From the NCBI GenBank assembly GCA_036924085.1, contig JAVGWX010000004.1, positions 77,797,090 to 77,861,089 of the forward strand: a DNA stretch of 64,000 nt, written 5' to 3'. Every line of letters begins with the position of its first letter. The stretch's first letter is position 1. Below the pieces are notes generated by a model. It ran no database searches. It was not told where the DNA came from and was given only the letters and a program-made list of their open reading frames with translations. Source of the DNA: Ariolimax columbianus (Eukaryota; Mollusca; Gastropoda; Stylommatophora; Arionidae). Below, piece after piece: positions 53,950-64,000 of this stretch. The position numbers were made by a program, and so were the translations under genes.

Positions 53950-56900
53950 CTTCAAGCTACTCAGAGAGAAAGACTTGAAGCTACTCAGAGAGAGAGAGAG
54001 ACTTGAAGCTACTCGGAGAGAAAGACTTGAAGCTTCTCGGAGAGAGAGAGAAAGACTTGTAGCTACTCGGAGAGAGAGAGACTTGAAGCTACTTGGAGAG
54101 AGAGAGACTTGAAGCTACTTGGAGAGAGAGACATGAAGCTACTCGGAAAGAGAGACTCGAAGCTACTCAGAGAGAGAGACTTGAAGCTACTCGGAGAGAG
54201 AGACTTGAAGCTACTGGAGAGAGAGACTTGAAGCTACTGGAGAGAGATTGAAGCTACTTGTAGACAGAGACACTTGAAGCTACTCAGAGATAGAGAGAGA
54301 TTTTAAGCTACTCGGAGAGAGAGAGAGAGACTTGAAGCTACTCAGAGAGAGATTGAAGCTACTTGTAGACAGAGACACTTGAAGCTACTCAGAGATAGAG
54401 AGAGATTTTAAGCTACTCGGAGAGAGAGAGAGAGACTTGAAGCTACTCAGAGAGAGACTTGAAGCTACTCGGAGAGAGAGACGAAGCTACTTGGAGAAAG
54501 AGACTTGAAGCTACTCAGAGAGAAAGACTTGAAGCTACTCGGAGAGAGACTTGAAGCTACTCGGAGAGAGAGACTTGAAGCTACTCGGAGAGAGAGACTT
54601 GAAGCTACTTGTAGACAGAGAACTTGAAGCTACTAAGAGATAGAGAGAGATTTTAAGCTACTCGGAGAGAGAGAGACTTGAAGCTACTCAGAGAGAGACT
54701 TGAAGCTACTAAGAGAGAGATTTGAAGCTGCTCGGAGAGAGAGACTTGAAGCTATTCGGAGAGAAAGACTTGAAGCTACTCGGAGAGAGAGAAAGAGACT
54801 TGAAGCTACTTGGAGAGAGAGAGAGTGAGACCTCAAGCTACTGGGAGAGAAAGACTTGAAGCTACTCGGAGAGAGAGAGAGAGACTTGAAGCTACTCGAA
54901 GAGAAAGACTTGAAGCTACTCGGCGAGAGAGAGAGAGACTTGAAGCTACTAGGAGAGAAAGACTTGAAGCTACTCGGAGAGAGACAGAGAGAGACTTGAA
55001 GCTACTCGGAGAGAAAGACTTGAAGCTACTCGGAGAGAGAGAGAGAGACTTCAAGCTACTCAGAGAGAAAGACTTGAAGCTACTCGGAGATGGAGAGACG
55101 TGAAGCTACTCGGAAAGAGAGACTCGAAGCTACTCAGAGAGAGAGACTTCAAGCTACTCAGAGAGAGAGACATGAAGCTATTCAGAGAGAGAGAGAGAGA
55201 GATAGAGAGAGACGTGAAGCTACTCAGAGAGAGAGACTTCAAGCTACTCGGAGAGAGAGGGAGACTTGAAGCTACTCGGAAAGAGAGACTTGAAGCTACT
55301 CGGAGAGAGAAAGAGACTTGAAGCTACTCGGAAAGAGAGACTTCAAGCTACTCGGAGAGAGACTAAAAGCTACTCGGACAGAGAGAGATTTCAAGCTACT
55401 CGGAGAGAGAGAGAGACTTGAAGCTACTCGGAAAGAGAGACTTAAAGCTACTCTGAGAGAGACTTCAAGCTACTCGGAGAAAGATGAAGCTACTCGGACA
55501 GAGAGAGATTTTAAGCTACTCGGAGAGAGAGACTCGAAGCTACTCGGAGAGAGAGAGAGACTTGAAGCTACTCAGAGAGAGAGGCTTCAAGCTACTCGGA
55601 GAGAGAGACTTCAAGCTACTCGGAGAGAGAGACTTGAAGCTACTCGGAGAGAGAGACTTGAAGCTACTCAGAGAGACAGGTGAAGCTACTCGGAGAGAGA
55701 GAGAGACTTGAAGCTACTCGGAGAGAGAGACTTCAAGCTACTCGAAGAGAGAGAACTCAAGCTACTCGGAGAGAGAGACTTGAAGCTACTCGGAGAGAGA
55801 GAGAGACTTGAAGCTACTCGGAGAGAGAGAGACTTGAAGCTACTCGGAGAGAGAGAGACTTGAAGCTACTCGGAGAGAGAGAGACTTGAAGCTACTCGGG
55901 GAGAGAGACTTCAAGCTACTGGTAGAGAGACTTGAAGCTACTCAGAGAGTACTTGAAGCTACTCGGAAAGAGAGACTAGAAGCTACTCCAAGAGCGAGAC
56001 TCAAAGCTACTCAGAGAGAGAGAGAGACTCGAAGCTACTCGGAGAGAACGACTTGAAGCTACTCGAAGAGAGACACTTGAAGCTACTCGGAGAGAGAGAT
56101 GAAGCTACTTGGAGAAAGAGACTTAAAGCTACTCAGAGAGAAAGACTTGAAGCTACTCGGAGAGAGATTTTAAGCTACTCGGAGAGAGAGAGAGAGAGAG
56201 ACTTGAAGCTACTCAGAGAGAGACTTGAAGCTACTGAGAGAGAGATTTGAAGCTACTCGGAGAGAGAGACTTGAAGCTACTCGGAGAGAAAGACTTGAAG
56301 CTACTCGGAGAGAGAGAAAGAGACTTGAAGCTACTCGGAGAGAGAGAGAGAGACCTCAAGCTACTGGGAGAGAAAGACTTGAAGCTACTCGGAGAGAGAG
56401 AGAGAGACTTCAAGCTACTAGGAGAGAAAGACTTGAAGCTACTCAGAGAGAGAGAGAGAGACTTGAAGCTACTCGGAGAGAAAGACTTGAAGCTACTCCG
56501 AGAGAGAGAGAGAGACTTCAAGCTACTCGGAGAGAGAGACTTCAAGCTACTCGGGGAGAGAGAGAGAGACTTCAAGCTACTCAGAGAGAAAGACTTGAAG
56601 CTACTCGGAGAGAGAGAGTCTTGAAGCTACTTGGAGAGAGAGACTTGAAGCTACTCGGAAAGAGAGACTCGAAGCTACTCAGAGAGAGAGAGAGACTCGA
56701 AGCTACTCAGAGAGAGAGACTTGAAGCTACTTGGAGAGAGAGAGACTTGAAGCTACTCAAAGAGAGAGACTTGAAGCTACTTGTAGACAGAGACACTTGA
56801 AGCTACTCAGAGATAGAGAAAGATTTTAAGCTACTCGGAGAGAGAGAGAGAGACTTGAAGCTACTCAGAGAGAGACTTGAAGCTACTGAGAGAGAGATTT

Positions 56901-57648
56901 GAAGTTGCTCGGAGAGAGAGACTTGAAGCTACTCGGAGAGAAAGACTTGAAGCTACTCGGAGAGAAAGAGAGAGACTTGAAGCTACTAGGAGAGAGAGAG
57001 AGAGAGACCTCAAGCTACTGGGAGAGAAAGACTTGAAGCTACTCGGAGAGAGAGAGAGAGAGAGAGAGACTTCAAGCTACTCGGAGAGAAAGACTTGAAG
57101 CTACTCGGAGAGAGAGAGAGAGAGAGAGACTTCAAGCTACTCGGAGAGAAAGACTTGAAGCTACTCGGAGAGAGAGAGAGAGAGAGAGACTTGAAGCTAC
57201 TCAGAGAGAAAGACTTGAAGCTACTCGGAGAGAGAGAGAGAGACTTCAAGCTACTCGGAGAGAAAGACTTGAAGCTACTCGGAGAGAGAGAGAGAGACTT
57301 CAAGCTACTCGGAGAGAAAGACTTAAAGCTGTTCGGAGAGAGAGACAAAGCTACTCGGAGAGAGAGACTTGAAGCTACTCGGAGAGAGAGACAAAGCTAC
57401 TCGGAGAGAGAGACTTGAAACTACTCGGAGAGAGAGACTTGAAGATACTCGGAGAGAGAGACTTAAAGATACTCGGAGAGAGAGACTTGAAGCTACTCGG
57501 AGAGAGACTTGAAGCTACTCGGAGAGAGAGACTAAGCTACTCAGAGAGAGAGACAAAGCTACTTGGAGAGAGAGACTTGAAGCTATTCGGAGAGAGAGAC
57601 AAAGCTACTCGGAGAGAGATTCTTGAAGATACTCGGAGAGAGAGACTC
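50155..57648. repeat. 24-bp satellite, ~7.5 kb
   Basis: Roughly 300 units of GAAGCTACTCGGAGAGAGAG then ACTT, with GA-number variation (22-34 bp). One frame reads EATRRERL, a second KLLGERDL, the third SYSERET with stops. It begins in register with the last codons of the preceding RT (TTFEATRRERLEATQ). Longer mixed blocks recur, for example those around TGGTAGAGAGACTTGAAGCT (52850, 55918) and AGATAGAGAGAGATTTTAAG (50665, 52003, 54289, 54392, 54635), showing higher-order duplication. Confidence 0.97.
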
Positions 57649-57734
57649 GACAATAATCGTCTAGGTCAAAAGGGGAAAAGACCCGTCCAGTGAAAAAAGA
57701 CATTCCTGCTTCATGACGGTCTGCATGGGCGAAA

Positions 57735-58206
57735 CAGGTCATTTATTTTATGTATGAAGTAGTCCACGTGACTGTGTTGACCGTCCATGAAGTGGTCCAT
57801 GTGAGTGTGTTGACGGTTAAGGTAGTGCTCCACATGAGTGTGTTGACCGTCCATGAAGTGGTCCACGTGAGTGTGTTGACGGTCAAGGTAGTGCTCCACG
57901 TGAGTGTGTTGACCGTCCATGAAGTGGCCCACGTGAGTGTGTTCACCGTCCATGACGTGGTCCACGTGAGTGTGTTGACCGTCCATGACGTGGTCCACGT
58001 GAGTGTGTTGACCATCCATGAAGTGGCCCAAGTGAGTGTGTTGACCGTCCATGATGTGGACCACGTGAGTTGGTTGACCATCCATGAAGTGATCCACGTG
58101 AGTGGATTGACCGTCCATGAAGTGGCCCACGTGAGTGTGTTGACTGTCCATGAACTGGTCCACGTGAGTGTGTTGACTGTCCATGAACTGGTCCACGTAA
58201 GTGACT
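57735..58206 (-). repeat. 33-bp array continuous with RT coding sequence
   Basis: About fourteen units of 33 bp, read on the minus strand as VDHFMDGQHTH. At its right end the minus-strand frame comes from RT sequence EMRCFRKLFKVTYVDQFMDS, with no stop across the join. Subtypes include GGTAGTGCTCCAC, GTGGCCCACG and GACGTGGTCC. The 57650-57735 gap holds the unassigned end of the 24-bp array. Confidence 0.92.
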
Positions 58207-58765
58207 TTAAATAGTTTTCGGAAACATCTCATCTCCAAGGCCTATATCGTTCGCTGAAGGTCAGCTGTAACTGTCCATGTCTCACAAGCATAGAGGAATA
58301 TTGACAGGACCAGTGTACGCATTAATCTGATTTTCGTGCATAGTGCTAACCGTTTATCTTGCCAGATATTGTTAAGCCGCTCAAGCGCCGCTATTGTCTG
58401 TGCTATTCTAGCCAACACCTCACATTTTGATCCTTCATCACTGAAAATCGAACCCAGATATTTAAAACGATCAACAACTTCGAGTTCCTGGCCATTAGAT
58501 TTGATGGTATTGCTGAATCCCTTGGCGTTGTTGGTCATTAATTTTGTCTTTTCGTCGTTTATCTCCTTGCCATAGTCAAGAGCTGTTTCATGGATCCTTC
58601 TCACCCATTCCTGAAGTTCTGCTTCTGAACCCGCTATTGCGATCTGCAAAACGAAGGTTGGTAATCGTTCGGCCCCCTATCTTGACAGTTCCAACGTGAT
58701 CTCCAAGTGCCTCACTCATAATTCAATCAAGGAATATATTGAAAAGAGTTGGAGTGCGATGAATG
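58207..58765 (-). pseudogene. LINE RT fragment (palm to C-terminal), damaged FADD
   Basis: Minus strand from ~58745: FNIFLD, stop, IMSEALGDHVGTVKIGGRTI, TNLRFAD, then a small deletion that removes the second Asp of FADD and shifts the frame. A 135-codon open frame follows (58242-58649): IAIAGSEAELQEWVRRIHET, EINDEKTKLMTNNAKGFSNT, RFKYLGSIFSDEGSKCEVLA, RLNNIWQDKRLALCTKIRLM and RTLVLSIFLYACETWTV. A stop follows LQRTI, then EMRCFRKLFKVTYVD enters the 33-bp array. One of the best-kept RT pieces here, but the catalytic box is broken. Confidence 0.9.
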
Positions 58766-59195
58766 TCAACTGGTCGACATCCTTCAGCTGTTAGAAACTG
58801 CTCGCTGATCAACTCTGAGCGGATTCCGTCATGTTTTCAACGGCCTGCTGATAAAACTATGAGTCGGAGGATAACATTTTGCAAACTTGACGGTTGGTAT
58901 GTGCTGTTTACACCAGAAGTGACATCAGCATGCGCATCGTACGTATGTTCACTTGCTGCAGTTAAGTGCGGTTTCATTTGAACACGCCTCGTATATTCAT
59001 CGGGTGGATAAACACATAAATAGGTAAGGCTTAATAAGACTACAGCAGGGATAAAAACAAAACAACGTAGCCCGATAGGCTGCTAGATAGACACATGACA
59101 GGCAGATTGACAGACAGATATGTTCATCGGAACGTATAAACTAGTGAGTGAGTGAATGTGAGAGTGAGTGAGTGAGTGAGCGAGCGAGCGTGCGT
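58766..59195. other. No recognisable gene
   Basis: A 72-codon plus open frame (58763-58981) without known motif, then short (GACAGA) and (GAGT)n/(GTGC)n runs to 59200. Confidence 0.45.
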
Positions 59196-59204
59196 GCGTG
59201 TGTA

Positions 59205-59370
59205 TGTATGTTGGGGTAGCTGTAGTCAAGAGGTTACGGCACTGGCCTCTCTTACTGTGATGAACGGAAACGGTGGGCGATCGAACCCCGCAAGTTTCAA
59301 GCTACTCCTGGTCAGTAAGACCAGAGTGCCTGAATCCCTAGTGATCTCCAATCGTCTCGACCAATAGGCT
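59205..59370 (+). mobile_element. Possible decayed tRNA-derived SINE
   Basis: GGGGTAGCTGTAGTCAAGAG (A-box-like) and GGTGGGCGATCGAACCCCGC (B-box-like, decayed) about 55 bp apart, followed by AAGTTTCAAGCTACTCCTGG. No second copy in the window. Confidence 0.4.
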
Positions 59371-60035
59371 TGCCACTGATCCAATGTAACTCGGGATAAG
59401 AGTGAGATTGATGACCAGCGCCTATCCTCTCCACTATAATCCTCATACAGCGCACATCACATTATTAATGAAGACAACCCGTCTGATGTTGTGGCCATGA
59501 TCGCTTGGGATGGGCAATAACTACTACTATGTATGTGCTCAGTCTGATGTTACTGCCACCACCTATTCCCCACATCGACTGTAAAACAGATAGAATGTCG
59601 TCCTTGACCCATTTCCTCTTCCGTATTTCTAAAGTTTCACTCACTCAAGTAGTGACTCCTCTTTAACCTTCCGCGCAGTAAGTCGTGACCAGTGGAACCT
59701 TACAGGGTCATCCGACGCTTCGTATTTCATCTCTATTTGGATATCCCCCGATCTTCTCCACACCTGGTCGACGTACTTCGCCGTTCTCCTTACAACAATA
59801 GACCCTGACCTTCTGATTTCCTCAAAACCTTTACTTTGTTACTGAAACTTAAGAAATCGGGATCTCATTGTGGTTGCCAGACAGAACCTAAGAAAGCCGA
59901 AAGTGGTTTTCAAAAAAGCCAAATACCATTTTATTTTTATTTGTTTTAAAAAGAAGCCAAATACCTGATATTCCTAAAAAGTGAAGATTATTAGTAAAAT
60001 ACAAATCCCGTTTACATGCCGTGTGACCAATTTGA
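59371..60035. other. No recognisable feature
   Basis: Nothing beyond AT-rich unassigned DNA. Confidence 0.4.
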
Positions 60036-60039
60036 AATA

Positions 60040-60635
60040 TGGTGTTAGGCCGACATTTTCTTCATCAACGGCACACTTAGTTGCCCATCGCAAGCGAAGA
60101 TCTGTTTATTCAGATGTGACGGCATATGACAGAACAGTCCGATCTGAATGTAACAAACACCTCTACCGTACGTAGGGCATACATGAACAGCGTTAGAAAT
60201 AGTAAATTGGTCCGACTTACGTTCTGTCACTTCGTGCAGTTTACTTTTCATGCGTCTCTGCAATGGTTCTCTGCTCAGCGACGCAAGCATCATGTGGGGC
60301 GGCAGTGCGCCAGGCTGAGCGGTTCGGAACAAGCAACTCCCAGGTAGGGACATCGATTGAGAAACTGTTCAAAGAAACTTTTAGAGTTTCTTAGTGGCGT
60401 TTCTGCTGTCCTGTCCTGAGCTCACCGTACAACAGTTGCTAAGGGAGGCGTTCATCTGACATGCAAACATCCCCAGTCCATCAGATCTTTGCAGCAGCGT
60501 ATGGATACCAGAGTGCCTCGTCCTGCTGAGGACTACAGAGTTGGGCACTCTATCCTGCCAACAGATCCTGAGCAGTCTGCAGAGACAATGTACATACTCT
60601 AGATGTAATGTGATCAGCATAATACCAACCGCCAC
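60040..60635 (-). pseudogene. LINE RT C-terminal tail with zinc finger
   Basis: From 60630 downwards: ICWQDRVPNSVVLSRTRHSG, IHTLLQRSDGLGMFACQMNA, a frame change, then LPGSCLFRTAQPGALPPHMM and VHVCPTYGRGVCYIQIGLFC then HMPSHLNKQ. It is the same family as 26.5-27.5 kb (LLRTTQPGALPSH.., HVCPTCGRDRNAQIGLYCHM). The second finger Cys is replaced by Tyr (CPTYG). Frameshifts and stops. Confidence 0.85.
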
Positions 60636-60639
60636 TACT

Positions 60640-61055
60640 TCCTAGACTTGCTATGGTACCCACCTGTAGAGGCTAGGTAATATTCGGAACCGTTTACGAT
60701 CGAAAAAAATATTTCGCATCAAATGAGGATTGAACTTCGATTGAAGTGCAACAAAGTTTAAAAAATAAACGCCAAACATAGACTTTCATATTCTCAAAAT
60801 TTGTAAAACGTTTACCCAAAAATAAATAAAAAAATTAAACTCCATAACTAGATTAGCCATGTGTATTATTCCAACAAAAACTATCATACATTTTTGCCAA
60901 GTCTTCAAAAATGTAAGATGGCGATGAATTCGTATAATGTTTACTCAGAAGAGACAGTTGTATACGCTTGTGTGGCTGATTTAGTCGGCCCTCATCTACC
61001 ATGGGGTATGGTGGTTTTCTTGTCTTTTTTTTGTGTGTGGCGTGTAGTGTTCTTC
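60640..61055. other. AT-rich, no recognisable feature
   Basis: No supported gene or repeat. Confidence 0.4.
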
Positions 61056-61059
61056 TAAT

Positions 61060-61640
61060 GTCAGCATAAAGGAACAGACCATAGAACAAGTGATGATATT
61101 TTCATATTTGGGACAAATTATTGCGAACTTTGCCCGTTGTGAAATTGAAATCAGAACTAAAATAGCAGCAGCAGAAAAAGCTTTCAGGGCAAAACAAACT
61201 TCTAACATCAAGTAACATCCACACTGAAATGTGAAAAATAATTACCACACATAACTGGTCACACGTTGGGTTCTAAATTATATATTAAACAAAAAAGAAT
61301 GAATAGGCCTTAGAAGCTTTTGAAATGTGGCGATATCGCAGAAAGCAAAGACAGAGCTAAAAAAAAAAAGTTGAAATGGGCAAGTGCGTAACGATATAGG
61401 GACACAAAGACGGCTAATGAAAAGTACACAACAAGATAGTATGTATTGGCTACGCCATAATATGCGACATGGAGGTCTACTATAAAATATATTGATGGTA
61501 AAGTTTAGAAGAACAACGAAAGACGTCCAAAAACAACTACATAATATAGACATGCAAGAACATTGCAAACTAATGCTGAGTTCAGGCATTCTGATGAGAA
61601 CAGAAGCGAGTAAAGTGACATGATCAGAAGAATTTAACAC
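61060..61640 (+). pseudogene. LINE RT C-terminal half, running into the 56-bp array
   Basis: Plus strand: IKEQTIEQVMIFSYLGQIIA, RCEIEIRTKIAAAEKAFRAK, then decayed segments with EAFEMWRYRRK-like sequence at ~61315, RLMKSTQQDSMYWLRHNMRH then GGLL, KFRRTTKDVQKQLHN, and finally NRSE, a stop, SDMIRRI. The closing R-S-x-W-R-D-M-I-R-R pattern is the usual end of such RTs. The FADD region is absent. Many stops. Confidence 0.8.
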
Positions 61641-63145
61641 CAGTCTCTGAACTAACAGTGGACCAGTGGCGTGACATGATCAGAAGAATTTAACACCAGT
61701 CTCTGAACTAACAGTGGACCAGTGGCGTGACATGATCAGAAGAATTTAACACCAGTCTCTGAACTAACAGTGGACCAGTGGCGTGACATGATCAGAAGAA
61801 TTTAACACCAGTCTCTGAACTAACAGTGGACCAGTGGCGTGACATGATCAGAAGAATTTAACACCAGTCTCTGAACTAACAGTGGACCAGTGGCGTGACA
61901 TGATCAGAAGAATTTAACACCAGTCTCTGAACTAACAGTGGACCAGTGGCGTGACATGATCAGAAGACTTTAACACCAGTCTCTGAACTAACAGTGGACC
62001 AGTGGCGTGACATGATCAGAAGACTTTAACACCAGTCTCCGAACTAACAGTGGACCAGTGGCGTGACATGATCAGAAGAATTTAACACCAGTCTCTGAAC
62101 TAACAGTGGACCAGTGGCGTGACATGATCAGAAGACTTTAATACCAGTCTCCGAACTAATAGTAGACCAGTGGCGTGACATGATCAGAAGAATTTAACAC
62201 CAGTCTCTGAACTAACAGTGGACCAGTGGCGTGACATGATCAGAAGACTTTAACACCAGTCTCCGAACTAATAGTAGACCAGTGGCGTGACATGATCAGA
62301 AGACTTTAACACCAGTCTCCGAACTAACAGTGGACCAGTGGCGTGACATGTTCAGAAGACTTCAACACCAGTCTCCGAACTAACAGTGGACCAGTGTCAT
62401 GACATGATCAGAAGACTTTAACACCAGTCTCCGAACTAATAGTAGACCAGTGGCGTGACATGATCAGAAGACTTTAACACCAGTCTCCGAACTAACAGTG
62501 GACCAGTGGCGTGACATGTTCAGAAGACTTTAACACCAGTCTCCGAACTAATATTGGACCAGTGGCGTGACATGATCAGAAGACTTTAACACCAGTCTCC
62601 GAAGACACCAATAGAAGACAGTGGCGTGAAATGATCAGAAGACTTTAACACCAGTTTCCGAAGACACCAATAGAAGACAGCGGCGTGACATGGTATGACG
62701 ACTCCAACACACGAATCCGGACTGACTAACCGAGGACAGTGGCGTGACATGATATGACGACTACAACACACGAATCCGGACTCACTAACCGAGGACAGTG
62801 GCGTGACATGGTATGACGACTCCAACACACGAATCCGGACTGACTAACCGAGGACAGTGGCGTGACATGATATGAGGACTCCAACACACGAATCCGGGCT
62901 CATTAACCGAGGACTGTGGCGTGACATGATCAGAAGACGCCAACACCAGTCTCCGAACTCACTAACCGAGGACAGTGGCGTGACATGGTATGACGACTCC
63001 AACACCAGTCTCCAAACTCACTAACCGAGGACAGTGGCGTGACATGGTATGACGACTCCAACACCAGTCTCCGAACTCACTAACCGAGGACAGTGGCGTG
63101 ACATGGTATGATAACTCCAACACACGAATCCGGACTGACTAAGCT
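61618..63145. repeat. 56-bp array seeded at RT terminus
   Basis: About 27 units containing CAGTGGCGTGACATGATCAG and AAGAATTTAACACCAGTCTC. One frame of each unit encodes QWRDMIRRI followed by a stop, the terminal RT codons. Left-hand units (to ~62000) are almost perfect, right-hand units diverge into GGTATGACGACTCCAACACA and ACTAACCGAGGA subtypes. The 56-bp period is not a multiple of three. Confidence 0.95.
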
Positions 63146-63500
63146 GATGGAGATATGATTTTCTACAGGATGGGGCAGCTGACCTCACACACAACCCTTC
63201 TCATTCGCCTTCTCAACATTTTGGCAGGTTACAGTGTTACTCCTCCCTTTTCTGGCGCCCGTGGGTGCTGGGCTCTTTGTACCACCACGATCTACCTAAA
63301 GGTCCAAGAAATACTCAACATAACCTTTCACAGGTCACACAGAAGGTGATGAATTGGAAAGCGAAGGCAAGCAATCCTAGCTGTTTCACATCACGTAGCT
63401 TTTTTGTGACTAACAAATTATGTCTACAAAGGTCGTGATAAGTGGCATAACAGAAAAACTAGTAATATAGTTCTGACAATAACATCTAACATTTTGGGAT
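63146..63500. other. No recognisable feature
   Basis: A 64-codon plus open frame (63155-63349) has no known motif. Confidence 0.4.
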
Positions 63501-63507
63501 TCGGCAT

Positions 63508-63620
63508 ATCTTCTTCTTTGGCGTTCGTCCTGAAAAGAAAGTTGTATCGTAGTTTACAGCCACACTACGATTTCTGCACCTTTCAGACCAACACATCCGA
63601 TTTCTGTTTTTTTTTTTTTA
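63508..63620 (-). mobile_element. SINE type B, degraded reverse copy
   Basis: TATCTTCTTCTTTGGCGTTC, GTATCGTAGTTTACAGCCAC, TGCACCTTTCAGACCAACAC then ATCCGATTTC. Shorter than other copies, with the central GGAGAACGGAATGCG part lost. Confidence 0.65.
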
Positions 63621-64000
63621 GTACCTGGTTTGCCTTCCCAGCGCAATACACATTCTCAAAGTCAGACTAGTGTAGCCTGTATCCAGAGCCGGCTCTTGGA
63701 GATGTAATATGGCCTTGGTCAGCTGGTGTCCGTTGACCCTGATGCATGTAGCCAGCTAAGAGTTGCTGGTTGGGGTCAACTCATTCACTGTGTTGCAACT
63801 TCAGCCCCATAATTTGACATATAAAACCCTTGAAATAGTATTTTCATTACGTCACCTGTTGATTACTAAAATACATTGCTACTACTTTCTGTACAAGGAA
63901 ATAAGGACATGTTAAAAAATGACAGTAAAAAAAATATGCAGAAATAAAGTCCAAACGACTTTTCTTTCGCTCTAACCCAATGTTTCCAAACCTTTTTACC
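63621..64000. other. No recognisable feature
   Basis: Unassigned sequence to the window end. Confidence 0.4.

Noticed and set aside
50155..57693. Many open frames rich in Glu/Arg (ERLEATRRER, KLLGERDL)
   Set aside because: All three frames of the 24-bp satellite; no sign of selection or a continuous protein. Only the link to the RT end is meaningful.

Overview
This is repeat-dense eukaryotic nuclear DNA, almost certainly from an invertebrate animal. Reasons seen in the sequence: dozens of decayed non-LTR retrotransposon (LINE) reverse-transcriptase (RT) fragments, tRNA-derived SINEs with A and B boxes, long minisatellite and satellite arrays, di/tri/tetranucleotide microsatellites, and no bacterial-style gene packing. 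The mix of LINE tails, (GAA)n-tailed SINEs and satellite-bearing mobile elements resembles gastropod molluscs (my best guess is a heterobranch such as a sea slug), but that is inference and no host gene settles it. I see one plausible host exon (32764-32920, minus strand) and no complete host gene.

Layout. 1-3.97 kb: microsatellites, a SINE with a triplicated head, a copy of a short mobile family I call element C, and a broken RT. 3.97-16.27 kb: a ~12.3-kb satellite of a ~43-bp unit with multi-kilobase higher-order repeats, ending in a remnant of element C. 17-20.4 kb: RT fragments and an RNase H-bearing LINE tail inserted into a SINE with a visible 12-bp target-site duplication. 20.5-28 kb: SINE, element C copies, small arrays, RT tails. 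28.3-29 kb: an RNase H LINE fragment nested in an RT fragment with a 9-bp target-site duplication. 29.2-31.85 kb: a 22/24-bp satellite, then an RT C-terminus and a 25-bp array. 32.7-46 kb: the candidate exon, further element C copies with 37-bp arrays, inverted SINE pairs, RT tails in both orientations and several minisatellites. 47-58.8 kb: a long degenerate LINE RT running into an in-frame 33-bp array and a 7.5-kb 24-bp array, then a second 33-bp array running into an oppositely oriented RT. 60-63.2 kb: two RT fragments, the second running into a 56-bp array.

How the parts relate. The main observation is that many tandem arrays are not independent of the mobile elements. Several start inside, or repeat, the last codons of LINE RT genes (24-, 33-, 33-, 48-, 56- and 77-bp units), and the 12-kb satellite unit is the junction between the 37-bp internal repeat and the body of element C. 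The window therefore looks like a record of satellite birth from retroelement ends. Two SINE-LINE partnerships are also suggested by shared 3' ends. Protein-coding entries below are almost all pseudogenes with stops or frameshifts; the most intact is the RNase H segment at 18.47-19.39 kb.
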